From Nanobdellota archaeon (GTDB lineage Archaea; Nanobdellota; Nanobdellia; Woesearchaeales; GW2011-AR15), in contig JAHIYL010000080.1 in assembly GCA_018815145.1 (NCBI GenBank), positions 1 to 11,668 on the forward strand: a stretch of 11,668 bases of DNA, in the 5' to 3' direction. The position numbers were made by a program, and so were the translations under genes. Shown piece after piece: positions 1 to 7,260 of the stretch (its first letter is position 1; the number at the start of each line of letters is the position of its first letter). The notes beneath the pieces were generated by a model, which worked only from the letters and a program-made list of their open reading frames with translations, had not been told where the DNA came from and searched no databases.

Positions 1-677
1 CAGGTTTATCAATAGGAGTTGCCAGCATCCTATGGTCCTATTCTATCAGTATCATCGGTCCGTCAATGACATCATTCATCTCTAAACTTAACATTCCTTT
101 CAGCATATTGCTTGGAGTGATTCTTTTGAAAGAGAAATTGATACCTAAGGAATTGCTTGGCATCTTTGTGACGATCATAGGTGTTTTTTTGATCAGCTAC
201 AATAAAGACATGGTAATATTTGCAAGTGCAATATTCACTGTGTTTCAGGCTCTTGCCTTCTCATTCCATTCATATTTTGTGAAGCGTATCATAGATAAGG
301 TTGATTTATGGCTCATTCTTTTTGGTAGATGTTTTGTTGCTGTTATTTTTCTTCTGATGTTTGGGATCGTGACAAATACACTTAACTTCAATTACACTCT
401 TGAACTTAAATGGATAATCATCCTGATACTTTCACCAACTTTTGGAATTGTGCTGAATAATTTTTTCAGGTATAATTCACTTAAATTGATAGGACTTTCA
501 AGAAATGCAGTCATCTCATCACTTGAACCGGTGTTTACAACTATATTGTCGATCATTATCCTTAGATCTGGTTTTACTATGCTGAAATATGTTGGTGGTG
601 CAGTGATACTGTCTGGCCTATATATTGTGATAATGACTAAAGAGAAAAAAAGAGCTATTCCAGAAGAACTTGGATAG
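1..677 (+). CDS. EamA-family (DMT) membrane transporter, 5'-truncated
   Basis: This is the C-terminal part (about 224 residues) of an EamA/drug-metabolite transporter. The reading frame is open from base 3 to the stop at 675-677, so the gene begins outside the window. The first Met inside the window (base 66) lies within a conserved region and is not the start. The protein is strongly hydrophobic with about seven membrane segments. It shows the end of the first EamA repeat (a Gly-Pro-Ser-Met stretch, a hydrophobic helix, then LKEKL) followed by a full second repeat containing SSLEPVFTTILSIIILR, the typical motif near the end of an EamA repeat. The tail is short, basic and probably cytoplasmic. 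Such proteins move small metabolites, amino acids or nucleotide sugars; the substrate cannot be read here. Its stop codon lies only two bases from that of the convergent methyltransferase gene. The family call is secure; the function is unknown. Confidence 0.85.
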   Translation, partial: GLSIGVASILWSYSISIIGPSMTSFISKLNIPFSILLGVILLKEKLIPKELLGIFVTIIGVFLISYNKDMVIFASAIFTVFQALAFSFHSYFVKRIIDKVDLWLILFGRCFVAVIFLLMFGIVTNTLNFNYTLELKWIIILILSPTFGIVLNNFFRYNSLKLIGLSRNAVISSLEPVFTTILSIIILRSGFTMLKYVGGAVILSGLYIVIMTKEKKRAIPEELG

Positions 678-679
678 TA

Positions 680-1285
680 TCACTCTTTCCTGCTCACATA
701 TACCCTAAATCCGCCCTTCTTGGCAGTCTCATTGACATTGCCAAATACATCTTCCATCTTCAATGAAAGCGTCTTTCCGCCTTTATTATGCCTTGCAACA
801 AGCTGCAGTAAACCATTAATATTCAGATGTTCTTTGCTTTTTTCAATCATCTCAAAGCAGACATCTTTTCCAGCGGTCTGAGGCGGATTCAGAAGTATCG
901 TGTCAAAGGTTTCAGGGATGTCATCAAATGAATTGCCTTTCCTGGCGTCAGTCTCATCAAGTGCGTGCAGGGCAATGTTTTTCATGGTAAGTTCAACTGC
1001 CCGCTCATTGATGTCTGTCATAAGGATTTTTGCAGTTGGATGTAATTTTTTGACAGAAACCCCAATAACACCATTGCCGCATCCCAGATCAAGTACATGC
1101 CAGTCCTTGATTATTAAGCAATTTTCTATCAATAATCTGCTTCCATTGTCAAGTGAATCCTTTGAGAAGATACCGCTTCCGGAATAGATTTCAAAAGAAA
1201 GGTCAGAGACATTTATCCTTATTTTGGTCAGGTTCAATTGTGAGTCCTGTTTTTCAGAATAATAATGATTGTGCTTCATGCTCAT
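680..1285 (-). CDS. MJ0882/RsmC-like class I SAM-dependent methyltransferase
   Basis: This 201-residue Rossmann-fold methyltransferase has SAM motif I LDLGCGNGVIG (about residues 65-75), the acidic ribose-binding TDIN (D91) after strand 2, and motif IV NPP (133-135), typical of enzymes that methylate an exocyclic or ring nitrogen of a base. Its arrangement, with a YSGSGIFSK-like opening, NPPQTAGK and a C-terminal KGGFRV, closely follows Methanocaldococcus jannaschii MJ0882, a single-domain relative of RsmC (16S rRNA G1207 methyltransferase). The likely role is rRNA or other RNA base methylation in the cytoplasm; the exact target is inferred. Its ATG (1285-1283) overlaps the TGA of the upstream membrane-protein gene as ATGA, so translation is probably coupled. 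A second Met two codons in is a less likely start. It is the last gene of a three-gene operon and ends two bases from the EamA stop. Confidence 0.85.
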   Translation of the reverse strand: MSMKHNHYYSEKQDSQLNLTKIRINVSDLSFEIYSGSGIFSKDSLDNGSRLLIENCLIIKDWHVLDLGCGNGVIGVSVKKLHPTAKILMTDINERAVELTMKNIALHALDETDARKGNSFDDIPETFDTILLNPPQTAGKDVCFEMIEKSKEHLNINGLLQLVARHNKGGKTLSLKMEDVFGNVNETAKKGGFRVYVSRKE

Positions 1286-2070
1286 ATTTCTGTTGTTATT
1301 GAGCCTTCTGCCTTTGCACCCTGTTCTTCTTCTATTCCAAGGAGATTGAATACTAATCTGTCTGCGGCCCTGATGAGTTCATCACCGTCAGGTCCTTCAA
1401 TATGTATGCATCCGGTTGAGTCTGCAGTGACTTTTGTCTGTTCTCCCGGGCTTATCATGATGACTTTTTGCATTTTTGTTATGTTTTCACATGTAACAAC
1501 AGGGATTGTCGTATGGACAGTCTCTTTGCTGAAGGCAGATTTCACTTTGAGAAAAAATACTTTTCCCAGGATCTTTGAGACTTCTGTACCGGCAATGACA
1601 GATTTGGAGTCGAGACCAGGATCCACAGCGAAAAATATGGTTGCCTTAGGTTCAAGCTTGAGGATGACATTTGCATGTGTATTAATCTCAATATCCTCAA
1701 GTTCCTTTGGTGAATAATATGTGCTTATGCTGTACGGGATGATCTTGTCCATCCATTTGACTTCAACATTGGAATACCATATGCCGTCAATCTTTTCAAA
1801 AGTAAAGCCGTCATAGTCAAGACTCTCTTCAATAACAGAATCATTTCCGTTTTGCACTTCCTTATTCTTGAATAGGACATCTTTATATTTTAGTACAAGA
1901 AAACCGCTTCCAAACATAAGTATGATGGCAAGGATTGCACCGAGGAGCATGATATCTTTGTCAGCTGAAGGAGCGATGTCATTTTTTTTTTTAGTGGTAT
2001 TTTTCTCACTTACTGTTTTTTTGATATCTTTTTTAGTTTTAGATGTTTTTTTCTTTTTTGTTGCCATCAT
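1282..2070 (-). CDS. Single-pass membrane-anchored protein of unknown function (paralogue B)
   Basis: I do not recognise a named family. The 262-residue protein has a very lysine-rich N-terminus (residues 4-29), one hydrophobic segment (about 41-61) and a soluble domain of about 180 residues. By the positive-inside rule the lysine tail is cytoplasmic and the domain external. The soluble domain opens with YDGFTFEKIDGIWYSNV (86-102) and later carries FFAVDP (146-151), a Cys at 194 (VVTCENIT) and a Cys at 221 (GCIHIEG), ending near LVFNLLGI. The same landmarks recur in the gene just upstream, so the two are paralogues; the cysteines, 27 residues apart, could form an external disulfide. The start overlaps the upstream stop as ATGA, with a second Met immediately after. 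Proteins of this general look occur in DPANN archaea, from memory. A surface or cell-envelope role is inference only. Confidence 0.75.
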   Translation of the reverse strand: MMATKKKKTSKTKKDIKKTVSEKNTTKKKNDIAPSADKDIMLLGAILAIILMFGSGFLVLKYKDVLFKNKEVQNGNDSVIEESLDYDGFTFEKIDGIWYSNVEVKWMDKIIPYSISTYYSPKELEDIEINTHANVILKLEPKATIFFAVDPGLDSKSVIAGTEVSKILGKVFFLKVKSAFSKETVHTTIPVVTCENITKMQKVIMISPGEQTKVTADSTGCIHIEGPDGDELIRAADRLVFNLLGIEEEQGAKAEGSITTEI

Positions 2071-2687
2071 ATCAACCCATATAAGCTGTAGATTATCTTG
2101 TCCCGCACCTTGATGAATCCTGTTGCCCTGGAGTCAATGTGGATGCAGTTGTTGTCCATGGATACGCTTGTGATATTGGAATTTGAAAAAATGATCACCG
2201 GTGAAAATTGTGTTGCATTTTCGCAATTGATGATAGGGAATGGATATGTTGTGGATTCCTGTGTCACTCCTGAAGCAAGGAATTTGCCCTGTTTTTGAAA
2301 ATTATTAGTAAGATCAAACCTCAGGAACTCGATATATGAAAGATCTTCTTCATAAGGGTCAAAGGTAAAAAAGAAATAGCTTGTATCTTTAATTTTTGCA
2401 ATTATTTCTCTGTCTATCTTGATGTTATCGACCTCTGTTGGAAGATAATATGCTGTTATCAATGTATTATCAACATCAACTGAATATTTGTTCTGGCCAT
2501 AGTCATCAATGAATCTAGTAAATCTATAGTCCTTTCCTGAAAGGGTCAGTGTAACATAGTTATCATTAGTCCCATTGTTATTGTAGAGTACAACTCCTCC
2601 AAGGCTGATTGTCAGGAACATGATGGTGACTATACTAAGGAATAACTTGTTCCTTTTTTCTCTTGCTTGTTTTTTATTCTTGTTCAT
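2067..2687 (-). CDS. Single-pass membrane-anchored protein of unknown function (paralogue A)
   Basis: This 206-residue protein has a short basic N-terminus (KNKKQAREKRNK), a hydrophobic segment at about 14-36 and an external soluble domain. Shared landmarks with the downstream gene are FFFTFDP (105-111), INCENAT with Cys155, and NCIHID with Cys181, followed by a hydrophobic end near IIYSLYGLI. No family name is recognised. An in-frame ATG at 2738 would add 17 residues. I prefer the ATG at 2687 because it puts the basic residues and membrane helix in the usual place, and because a TATA-like box (2718-2705) lies about 25 bases upstream, so the transcript would begin at or next to this ATG. That box falls inside the would-be extension. 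There is no Shine-Dalgarno before 2687, which fits leaderless translation. It is the first gene of a three-gene operon with ATGA overlaps. Confidence 0.72.
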   Translation of the reverse strand: MNKNKKQAREKRNKLFLSIVTIMFLTISLGGVVLYNNNGTNDNYVTLTLSGKDYRFTRFIDDYGQNKYSVDVDNTLITAYYLPTEVDNIKIDREIIAKIKDTSYFFFTFDPYEEDLSYIEFLRFDLTNNFQKQGKFLASGVTQESTTYPFPIINCENATQFSPVIIFSNSNITSVSMDNNCIHIDSRATGFIKVRDKIIYSLYGLI

Positions 2688-2704
2688 AGAGGGGTGTGAA
2701 TTAG

Positions 2705-2718
2705 TTTTAATATAAAAA
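2705..2718 (-). promoter_or_regulatory. TATA-box promoter of the membrane-protein/methyltransferase operon
   Basis: The minus strand reads TTTTTATATTAAAA here. The TATA core centre lies about 25 bases before the ATG at 2687, the distance expected for an archaeal TATA box driving a leaderless mRNA. This also argues against the upstream ATG at 2738. Predicted by eye only. Confidence 0.5.
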
Positions 2719-2772
2719 GATTGTTGTAAATCAATCATGTTTTGAAAATAATTTCATAATTGCAGGCACAAT

Positions 2773-2796
2773 GAAAAATAGAAAAATTTAAAAAAA
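2773..2796 (-). terminator. T-rich archaeal-type terminator after aclA
   Basis: Directly after the aclA stop (2799-2797) the minus strand runs through closely spaced T tracts (T7, T5 and T5) with no obvious hairpin. This is the usual look of an archaeal intrinsic terminator, and it separates the citrate cluster from the membrane-protein operon downstream. Confidence 0.5.
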
Positions 2797-4623
2797 TTAC
2801 ATATAGCACACATCATCCTGTGGGTGCCTGTAGAGACCCTGTTGTAGTCGATATTGGTCTAATGCATGACCTATCATGCCTATGCTTCTTCCGAGGATAA
2901 AGAAAGCATTGAATATTCCAAGATTGATGAATTCAGTTATCTCATCTTCTGTGAATTCACCTGTGCTTTTCATCATGTCTACCATCAGGATGCCTATGCA
3001 GCCGTCAACATTCAGGATGAGATTGTTCTTCTTTCTTGTTGTCAGCTGTTCAACTTTCAGTGCAAAGTCAAGAAGCTCAGTTGTTTTGAAGTTCTTCTTT
3101 GCAAAGTCTTTCAGCCCGTCAACTCTCTTGTCAGGATTCGTTATGCTCTTTATCTTATGTCCTATGCCCTGGATAAGTATCCCTTTTGCCTTCATCTCAT
3201 CTATGAATTCCTGAGGAGTAAGTTTCCTGTCATAGGCTTCTTTGAAGAATTTTGCAGCTCCGTCTATTGCACCGCCAAATCTTGGCCCGATAGTGAGTAT
3301 ACCAGATGCTACAGCGCTCATCAGGTCCTTGCCTGCGCGTGCTGTGACTATTGCATTGTGTGCACCGGAGACACATGGGCCGTGATCAGCAACAGTCATT
3401 ATCACAAGCTCTATGAATTTCTGTGCATACAGAGGAAGATCTTTCTTGAACCAGAGAAGCGAGATGACCTTTCCGATGCTTCCGTCCTTTATGACTTCAG
3501 AGATTGGAGTTCCATGGTATGTTGCTTCTTCTCCTCTGTCGTCGGATATTGTGCATATGAAATTGGCAGGTTTTCTGACCAGACCTGCTTTTGCGGCAAA
3601 TGCATAATCCATCGGCATCTTCGGAGGCTCAGTTTCTTCTACAGCTTTGATTTTTCCAGCAGACTTCAGCTTTTCAAATGTCTTCTTTATCTTTGCATCA
3701 AAGTCATCATATGAATTTGGAACAATAGCACCAGCTTCTTTCAATGCCTTGTTTTTTGCATCTGCAGATTCTTCCTGTTTTCCTGTTGCTGCGCCGGCAT
3801 GTCCGAACTGGATACCTGCTGAAAAGATCTTTGCACATGTACCTGTTACCCAGGCTACAAGAGGTTTTGTTATCTTCTTTTCCTTGAGTGCTTCAACAAT
3901 CCCATATTCATCATCGCCGCCGATTTCTCCGAGAACGACAACCATCTTTATGTCAGGATTTTTTTCATATCGCATGACATGGTCAATGAGCCTGCTACCG
4001 GGAAATTTGTCTCCGCCGATTGCAAGCCCTTCGTAGACACCATCGCTGTTGAGGGAGATCATGTTGTACATCTCATTTGAAAGACCCCCTGATTTGGACA
4101 CAAACCCGACACTGCCTTTTCTGTACAATTTTGAAGCAACGATGTTGTCTATTGTACCGGCAGTGTTTCCGATCTTGAATGCACCGGCAGAGATTCCGCC
4201 AACTGTTGCCGGACCTATGATCACTTTTTTGTGCTTGGCTGCAAGCTCATTCAATTCTCTTGTCTGTCTTTCAGGGATGCCTTCAGCTATGATGACAATT
4301 GTCCTGATGGATTTGCTTTCCATAATCTCCTTGGTTGACTGGAAAGCTGACCTGAAACTTGCAAAGTTTATGAATACATCGATCTTAGGATGTTTCTTCA
4401 GTGCTTCAGCCGATGTGGTATACATTGGGATAAGTATTTCTTTCTCTCCCCAGAACGCCTTGTGCAGCCCTTTCCTGTTTGGGTTTACTATTGCTGAGAC
4501 ACTTGGCTTTTTTCTCTTTACCGTAAAATCGAAGTCAAGCATCCTTTGGATAGCATTCTGCTGATAATTATAGATTATGCTCTCTGAATCTTCGTCAAAT
4601 AATATGTAATCCGGTCTTGTCAT
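2797..4623 (-). CDS. aclA: ATP citrate lyase, large subunit (succinyl-CoA-ligase-like plus citrate-synthase-like domains)
   Basis: This 608-residue protein is the large subunit of the two-subunit ATP citrate lyase (citrate + ATP + CoA to acetyl-CoA + oxaloacetate + ADP + Pi). Residues 1 to about 325 form the CoA-binding/ligase part, with IIGPATVGG (135-143), SKSGGLSNE (176-184), GEIGG (232-236) and IQFGHAGA, whose His275 matches the histidine phosphorylated during catalysis in human ACLY. Residues from about 335 form the citrate-synthase-like domain that cleaves citryl-CoA: ADHGP (His414), SGAHN (His422), FGGAIDGAAK, GIGHK (His489), NVDG (539-541) and LGRSIGMIGH. The end, GLYRHPQDD, is typical. 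Its length equals plant ACLB and the Chlorobium large subunit (AclA); the letter names are swapped between plants and bacteria. The ATG overlaps the aclB stop as ATGA, with a GAGG ribosome site seven bases upstream. No key residue is missing. Confidence 0.97.
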   Translation of the reverse strand: MTRPDYILFDEDSESIIYNYQQNAIQRMLDFDFTVKRKKPSVSAIVNPNRKGLHKAFWGEKEILIPMYTTSAEALKKHPKIDVFINFASFRSAFQSTKEIMESKSIRTIVIIAEGIPERQTRELNELAAKHKKVIIGPATVGGISAGAFKIGNTAGTIDNIVASKLYRKGSVGFVSKSGGLSNEMYNMISLNSDGVYEGLAIGGDKFPGSRLIDHVMRYEKNPDIKMVVVLGEIGGDDEYGIVEALKEKKITKPLVAWVTGTCAKIFSAGIQFGHAGAATGKQEESADAKNKALKEAGAIVPNSYDDFDAKIKKTFEKLKSAGKIKAVEETEPPKMPMDYAFAAKAGLVRKPANFICTISDDRGEEATYHGTPISEVIKDGSIGKVISLLWFKKDLPLYAQKFIELVIMTVADHGPCVSGAHNAIVTARAGKDLMSAVASGILTIGPRFGGAIDGAAKFFKEAYDRKLTPQEFIDEMKAKGILIQGIGHKIKSITNPDKRVDGLKDFAKKNFKTTELLDFALKVEQLTTRKKNNLILNVDGCIGILMVDMMKSTGEFTEDEITEFINLGIFNAFFILGRSIGMIGHALDQYRLQQGLYRHPQDDVCYM

Positions 4624-5912
4624 TTTGCTTCCTCTTTCTTCATTTTTGATAGTGCTAAGGACACAATCTTTGTCATGTGCGTTTCGGGGCCATATACTTC
4701 AATAGGGACACCCAGTTCGGATCCCAGAGCCTTCATCTGCTTCAGGCCCTCCTGATAATTCGGTCCGCCTCTCCTGACAAAAATCTTCACGTTGTTCTCT
4801 GTCAGCTTTTCCTTATATTCTTTCAGAGCCATGATTATTCCTGTGAAGGTCTTTGCAACATCTGTGAAATTTGCAATTCCGCCTCCTATCAAAAGGAATT
4901 TTTCTCTTTTTTCAGGATCCTTTTTCCGTGTCATGAGGTCCAGAACTGTTTTTGTATATTCATAGGTCATCTCTGTATTTGGATCTCCGCTGTATTCACC
5001 ATAAGTGGCAAGCTCATCACCCAGGCCAAGATCTACAATTGTATCTGTATAGATGACAGAGGCACCGCCTCCGGCAACAAGTGTCCAGATCCTCCCTTTG
5101 GGATTGATGAGTGTCAGTTTCAGTGATGCACCTGTCTTCTCATCAAGGCTCTTTACATAGGCTTCCTCTTTGGAAGGAGTCTTTCCGAATGATGGTGGGA
5201 AAAGTATCTCGCCCCATTTCTCAAAATCCTTGTATGATGCAGTGTCATCGACTTTCAATACCATGTCAAGCGGGATTATCTCATTTTTTACAACTGCGAA
5301 CGGATTGATCTCAAAGAATGCAAAATCAAGGTCGCAGAATGTCTGGTAAAGATGAAACAGGAAATCAATCACAAGAGACCTTTCCTTTGCTTCAACACTT
5401 GTCGGAACAAGTGCTTCAAGCTCTTTTTTGTCAAGCTTTCCAAGGACAGGAACTTTCACACTCTTGACCTTGTCCCAGTTTTCTTCAACATTGATTCCGC
5501 CGGCAAGGGAGAAAAAGACTTCATCATAATCTCTCTGTGTCTGCATTGATACATAGTATTCAGTGTCATGTTCAAAAAAAGGCTCAATCAAAAAATATGT
5601 CAATTTATTGGTGATCCCTTTGATTGTCGTATCCTGGGTTGACTTTTCTTTGATCCAATTCACTGTAGCATCAAAATCCTTATTCAGGGATACTAGACCA
5701 AGTTTTCCTCTTTTGCCGAAAAGTTCGTCAGGCTTTGCAACAAGATTATGTTGCTTTAACCAAGGATTGTCAAGAGCGAGCTTTTCAAAATCGGTGTCTT
5801 GTGTGACAAGAACATATTTGCCATGAAATTGGATCTTATCATCTGAAAGAGTCTTTAGATGTCTTTCAACCATTTTTTTTGCATCATATTCACGTACTGA
5901 TTTATGCGCCAT
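4620..5912 (-). CDS. aclB: ATP citrate lyase, small ATP-grasp/citrate-binding subunit
   Basis: This 430-residue subunit corresponds to the N-terminal part of human ACLY and to plant ACLA (about 423 residues). It opens with REYDAKKM, then WLKQHNLVAKPDELFGKRGKLG (51-72) of the ATP-grasp fold. GGINVEENWDKVK (138-150) closely resembles plant ACLA. Glu201 in EINPF is the expected metal/ATP ligand. The second half is the citrate-binding domain: NPKGRIWTLVAGGGASV (270-286), YGEYSG (304-309), ANFTDV (347-352) and FVRRGGPNYQEGL (378-390), which line the citrate pocket in human ACLY. It activates citrate with ATP and works as a complex with AclA, translated next by ATGA overlap. The start is supported by GAAGGTG ending six bases before the ATG. 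Upstream lie a candidate TATA box and three 11-bp direct repeats. Bacterial naming is used; plant naming would be ACLA. Confidence 0.97.
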   Translation of the reverse strand: MAHKSVREYDAKKMVERHLKTLSDDKIQFHGKYVLVTQDTDFEKLALDNPWLKQHNLVAKPDELFGKRGKLGLVSLNKDFDATVNWIKEKSTQDTTIKGITNKLTYFLIEPFFEHDTEYYVSMQTQRDYDEVFFSLAGGINVEENWDKVKSVKVPVLGKLDKKELEALVPTSVEAKERSLVIDFLFHLYQTFCDLDFAFFEINPFAVVKNEIIPLDMVLKVDDTASYKDFEKWGEILFPPSFGKTPSKEEAYVKSLDEKTGASLKLTLINPKGRIWTLVAGGGASVIYTDTIVDLGLGDELATYGEYSGDPNTEMTYEYTKTVLDLMTRKKDPEKREKFLLIGGGIANFTDVAKTFTGIIMALKEYKEKLTENNVKIFVRRGGPNYQEGLKQMKALGSELGVPIEVYGPETHMTKIVSLALSKMKKEEAK

Positions 5913-5925
5913 TTTTTCACCTTCG

Positions 5926-5958
5926 GATATTATTCAGATATTTGTTTGATATTATTTT
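5926..5958 (-). repeat. Three 11-bp direct repeats (GATATT core) in the aclB leader/promoter
   Basis: On the plus strand three adjacent 11-base units begin at 5926, 5937 and 5948: GATATTATTCA, GATATTTGTTT and GATATTATTTT. All share GATATT, and units 1 and 3 agree over nine bases. The 11-base period places each core on about the same face of the helix. The array runs from the candidate TATA box to just before the ribosome binding site, so it may be a regulator binding site. Low-complexity AT sequence is the alternative. Confidence 0.45.
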
Positions 5959-5964
5959 TATCTT
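5951..5964 (-). promoter_or_regulatory. Candidate TATA box for aclBA
   Basis: The minus strand reads AAGATAAAAATAAT. A start about 25 bases downstream would fall near 5931 and give a leader of roughly 19 bases that contains the GAAGGTG ribosome site. It overlaps the third 11-bp repeat. Other AT-rich choices exist in this 96-base gap, so confidence is modest. Confidence 0.35.
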
Positions 5965-5984
5965 CTTTCAATATTGTTTTTTAC

Positions 5985-6006
5985 AACAAAATTAAATAAA
6001 AAAGAG
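5985..6006 (-). terminator. T-rich terminator after icd
   Basis: Just after the icd stop (6011-6009) the minus strand has a T6 run followed by further T-rich sequence and no clear hairpin, as expected for archaeal termination. Read-through into aclBA cannot be excluded, because the gap is only 96 bases and all genes face the same way. Confidence 0.35.
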
Positions 6007-6008
6007 AC

Positions 6009-7220
6009 TCAAAGCTTCTTTTCAAGTGCCTCTTTTATTGCATCGATGAACTCATCAGTATTGACCTTCCTGTTGTTCTCATTTTTCTCAGCCACAATGA
6101 TAAGGTCTCCTGTCATGATGCCTGATTCAATGGTAGTGATTGCTGCCTGTTCAAGCTTGTTGCAGAAGTCAACAACATCAGGCGTCCCGTCAAGTTCTCC
6201 TCTTTTCTTCAATGCTCCTGTCCATGCAAAAATAAGTGCCATTGCATTGGTTGAGGTCTTCTCTCCTTTCAGATACTTATAATAATGCTTCTGCACTGTG
6301 CCATGGGCAGCTTCGTATTCAAAAAGTCCGTCAGGAGATACAAGGACTGAGGTCATGAGAGCAAGGCTTCCAAAACCGGATGCCAAAAAATCGCTCATGA
6401 CATCACCGTCATAATTTTTGCATGCCCAGAGCATGCCGCCTTCAGATTTGACTATCCTTGCAGCAACATCATCTATCAGTGTGTAGAAATAAGATATTCC
6501 AGCTTCCTTGAATTTGCCTTCCCAGTTATCTTCATATTCTTTCTGGAAGATATCTCTGAATTCAGCATCATATGTCTTTGATATTGTATCTTTTGCAGAG
6601 AACCACATATCGATTTTTTGGTCATATGCATAAGTGAAACATGATTTTGCAAAACTCAGTATAGAATAATCTGTATTGTGGATGCCCTGGATGATTCCAG
6701 GTCCCTCAAACTCATGGATAACCTTTTCAGTTGTTGTACCATCATCTGCAACAAAAACAAGCTTGGCTGTTCCCGGGCCTTCAACCCTGATCTCCTGATT
6801 TTTATAGACATCTCCGTAAGCATGTCTTCCTATAGTAATTGGTTTTTTCCATGTCTTCACAAAAGGTATGATATTTTTTGCAATGATAGGTGTCCGAAAG
6901 ACTGTTCCGTTCAACAGACCCCTTATTGTTCCGTTCGGGCTTTTCCACTGTTTTTTCAGGTTGTATTCTTTGACCCTGTCTGCATTAGGTGTTATTGTAG
7001 CACATTTCACACCGACACCATGTTTTTTGATTGCATTTGCAGCATCAATAGTTATCTGGTCATCAGTCTCATCCCTTTTTTCAATTCCAAGATCATAATA
7101 CTCTGTTGTCATGTCCAGATAAGGCAGAAGAAGTTTTTCTTTAACTTGTTTCCACATTATCCTTGTCATCTCATCTCCATCCATCTCGACTATTGTATTC
7201 TTTACCTTAATTTTCTCCAT
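6009..7220 (-). CDS. icd: Isocitrate dehydrogenase, eukaryotic-type (IDH1-like), probably NADP-dependent
   Basis: This 403-residue enzyme interconverts isocitrate and 2-oxoglutarate + CO2. It aligns closely with human IDH1: VEMDGDEMTR matches at residues 11-20. The catalytic arginines fall at R100 (WKSPNGTIR), R109 and R132 (GRHAYGD), the same numbers as in human IDH1. Also present are Y139, K210 (SAKDTISKTYD), D250 (LIDD), D273 and D277 (CKNYDGDVMSD). The coenzyme loop reads AAHGTVQKHY: the histidine that contacts the NADP phosphate in IDH1 (H315) is kept, while its arginine partner (R314) is Lys311. Still basic, it suggests NADP use but makes the call less than certain. A GTG at 7232 could add four residues, but it lies inside the ribosome site AAGGTGA; the ATG at 7220 gives exactly the IDH1 N-terminal spacing. 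The gene sits between acn and aclB, matching its step in the pathway. Confidence 0.96.
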   Translation of the reverse strand: MEKIKVKNTIVEMDGDEMTRIMWKQVKEKLLLPYLDMTTEYYDLGIEKRDETDDQITIDAANAIKKHGVGVKCATITPNADRVKEYNLKKQWKSPNGTIRGLLNGTVFRTPIIAKNIIPFVKTWKKPITIGRHAYGDVYKNQEIRVEGPGTAKLVFVADDGTTTEKVIHEFEGPGIIQGIHNTDYSILSFAKSCFTYAYDQKIDMWFSAKDTISKTYDAEFRDIFQKEYEDNWEGKFKEAGISYFYTLIDDVAARIVKSEGGMLWACKNYDGDVMSDFLASGFGSLALMTSVLVSPDGLFEYEAAHGTVQKHYYKYLKGEKTSTNAMALIFAWTGALKKRGELDGTPDVVDFCNKLEQAAITTIESGIMTGDLIIVAEKNENNRKVNTDEFIDAIKEALEKKL

Positions 7221-7228
7221 TGTTTTTT

Positions 7229-7235
7229 TCACCTT
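7229..7235 (-). promoter_or_regulatory. Ribosome binding site that fixes the icd start
   Basis: The minus strand reads AAGGTGA, eight bases before the ATG at 7220. It matches the anti-Shine-Dalgarno complement (GGAGGTGA). The GTG within it is also an in-frame possible start, but using it would leave no ribosome site, so the ATG is preferred. Confidence 0.6.
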
Positions 7236-7260
7236 GTTTTACATACTAATGTTATCTAAA

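Noticed and set aside
66..677. Met at base 66 as the start of the EamA gene
   Set aside because: The frame is open back to base 3 and encodes the expected preceding membrane segment, so the gene is truncated by the window rather than starting here.
2688..2738. Seventeen-residue N-terminal extension of membrane paralogue A
   Set aside because: It would contain the TATA box that fits the ATG at 2687, and it places extra polar sequence before the basic anchor region.
2866..3714. Long plus-strand open frame opposite aclA (282 codons)
   Set aside because: It is antisense to a fully conserved ATP citrate lyase gene, has a cysteine- and tyrosine-rich composition with no recognisable domain, and has no ribosome site or promoter. 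It is a shadow.
4049..4564. Plus-strand open frame opposite the aclA N-terminal region
   Set aside because: It lies inside the strongly conserved CoA-binding region on the other strand and its hydrophobic translation matches no family.
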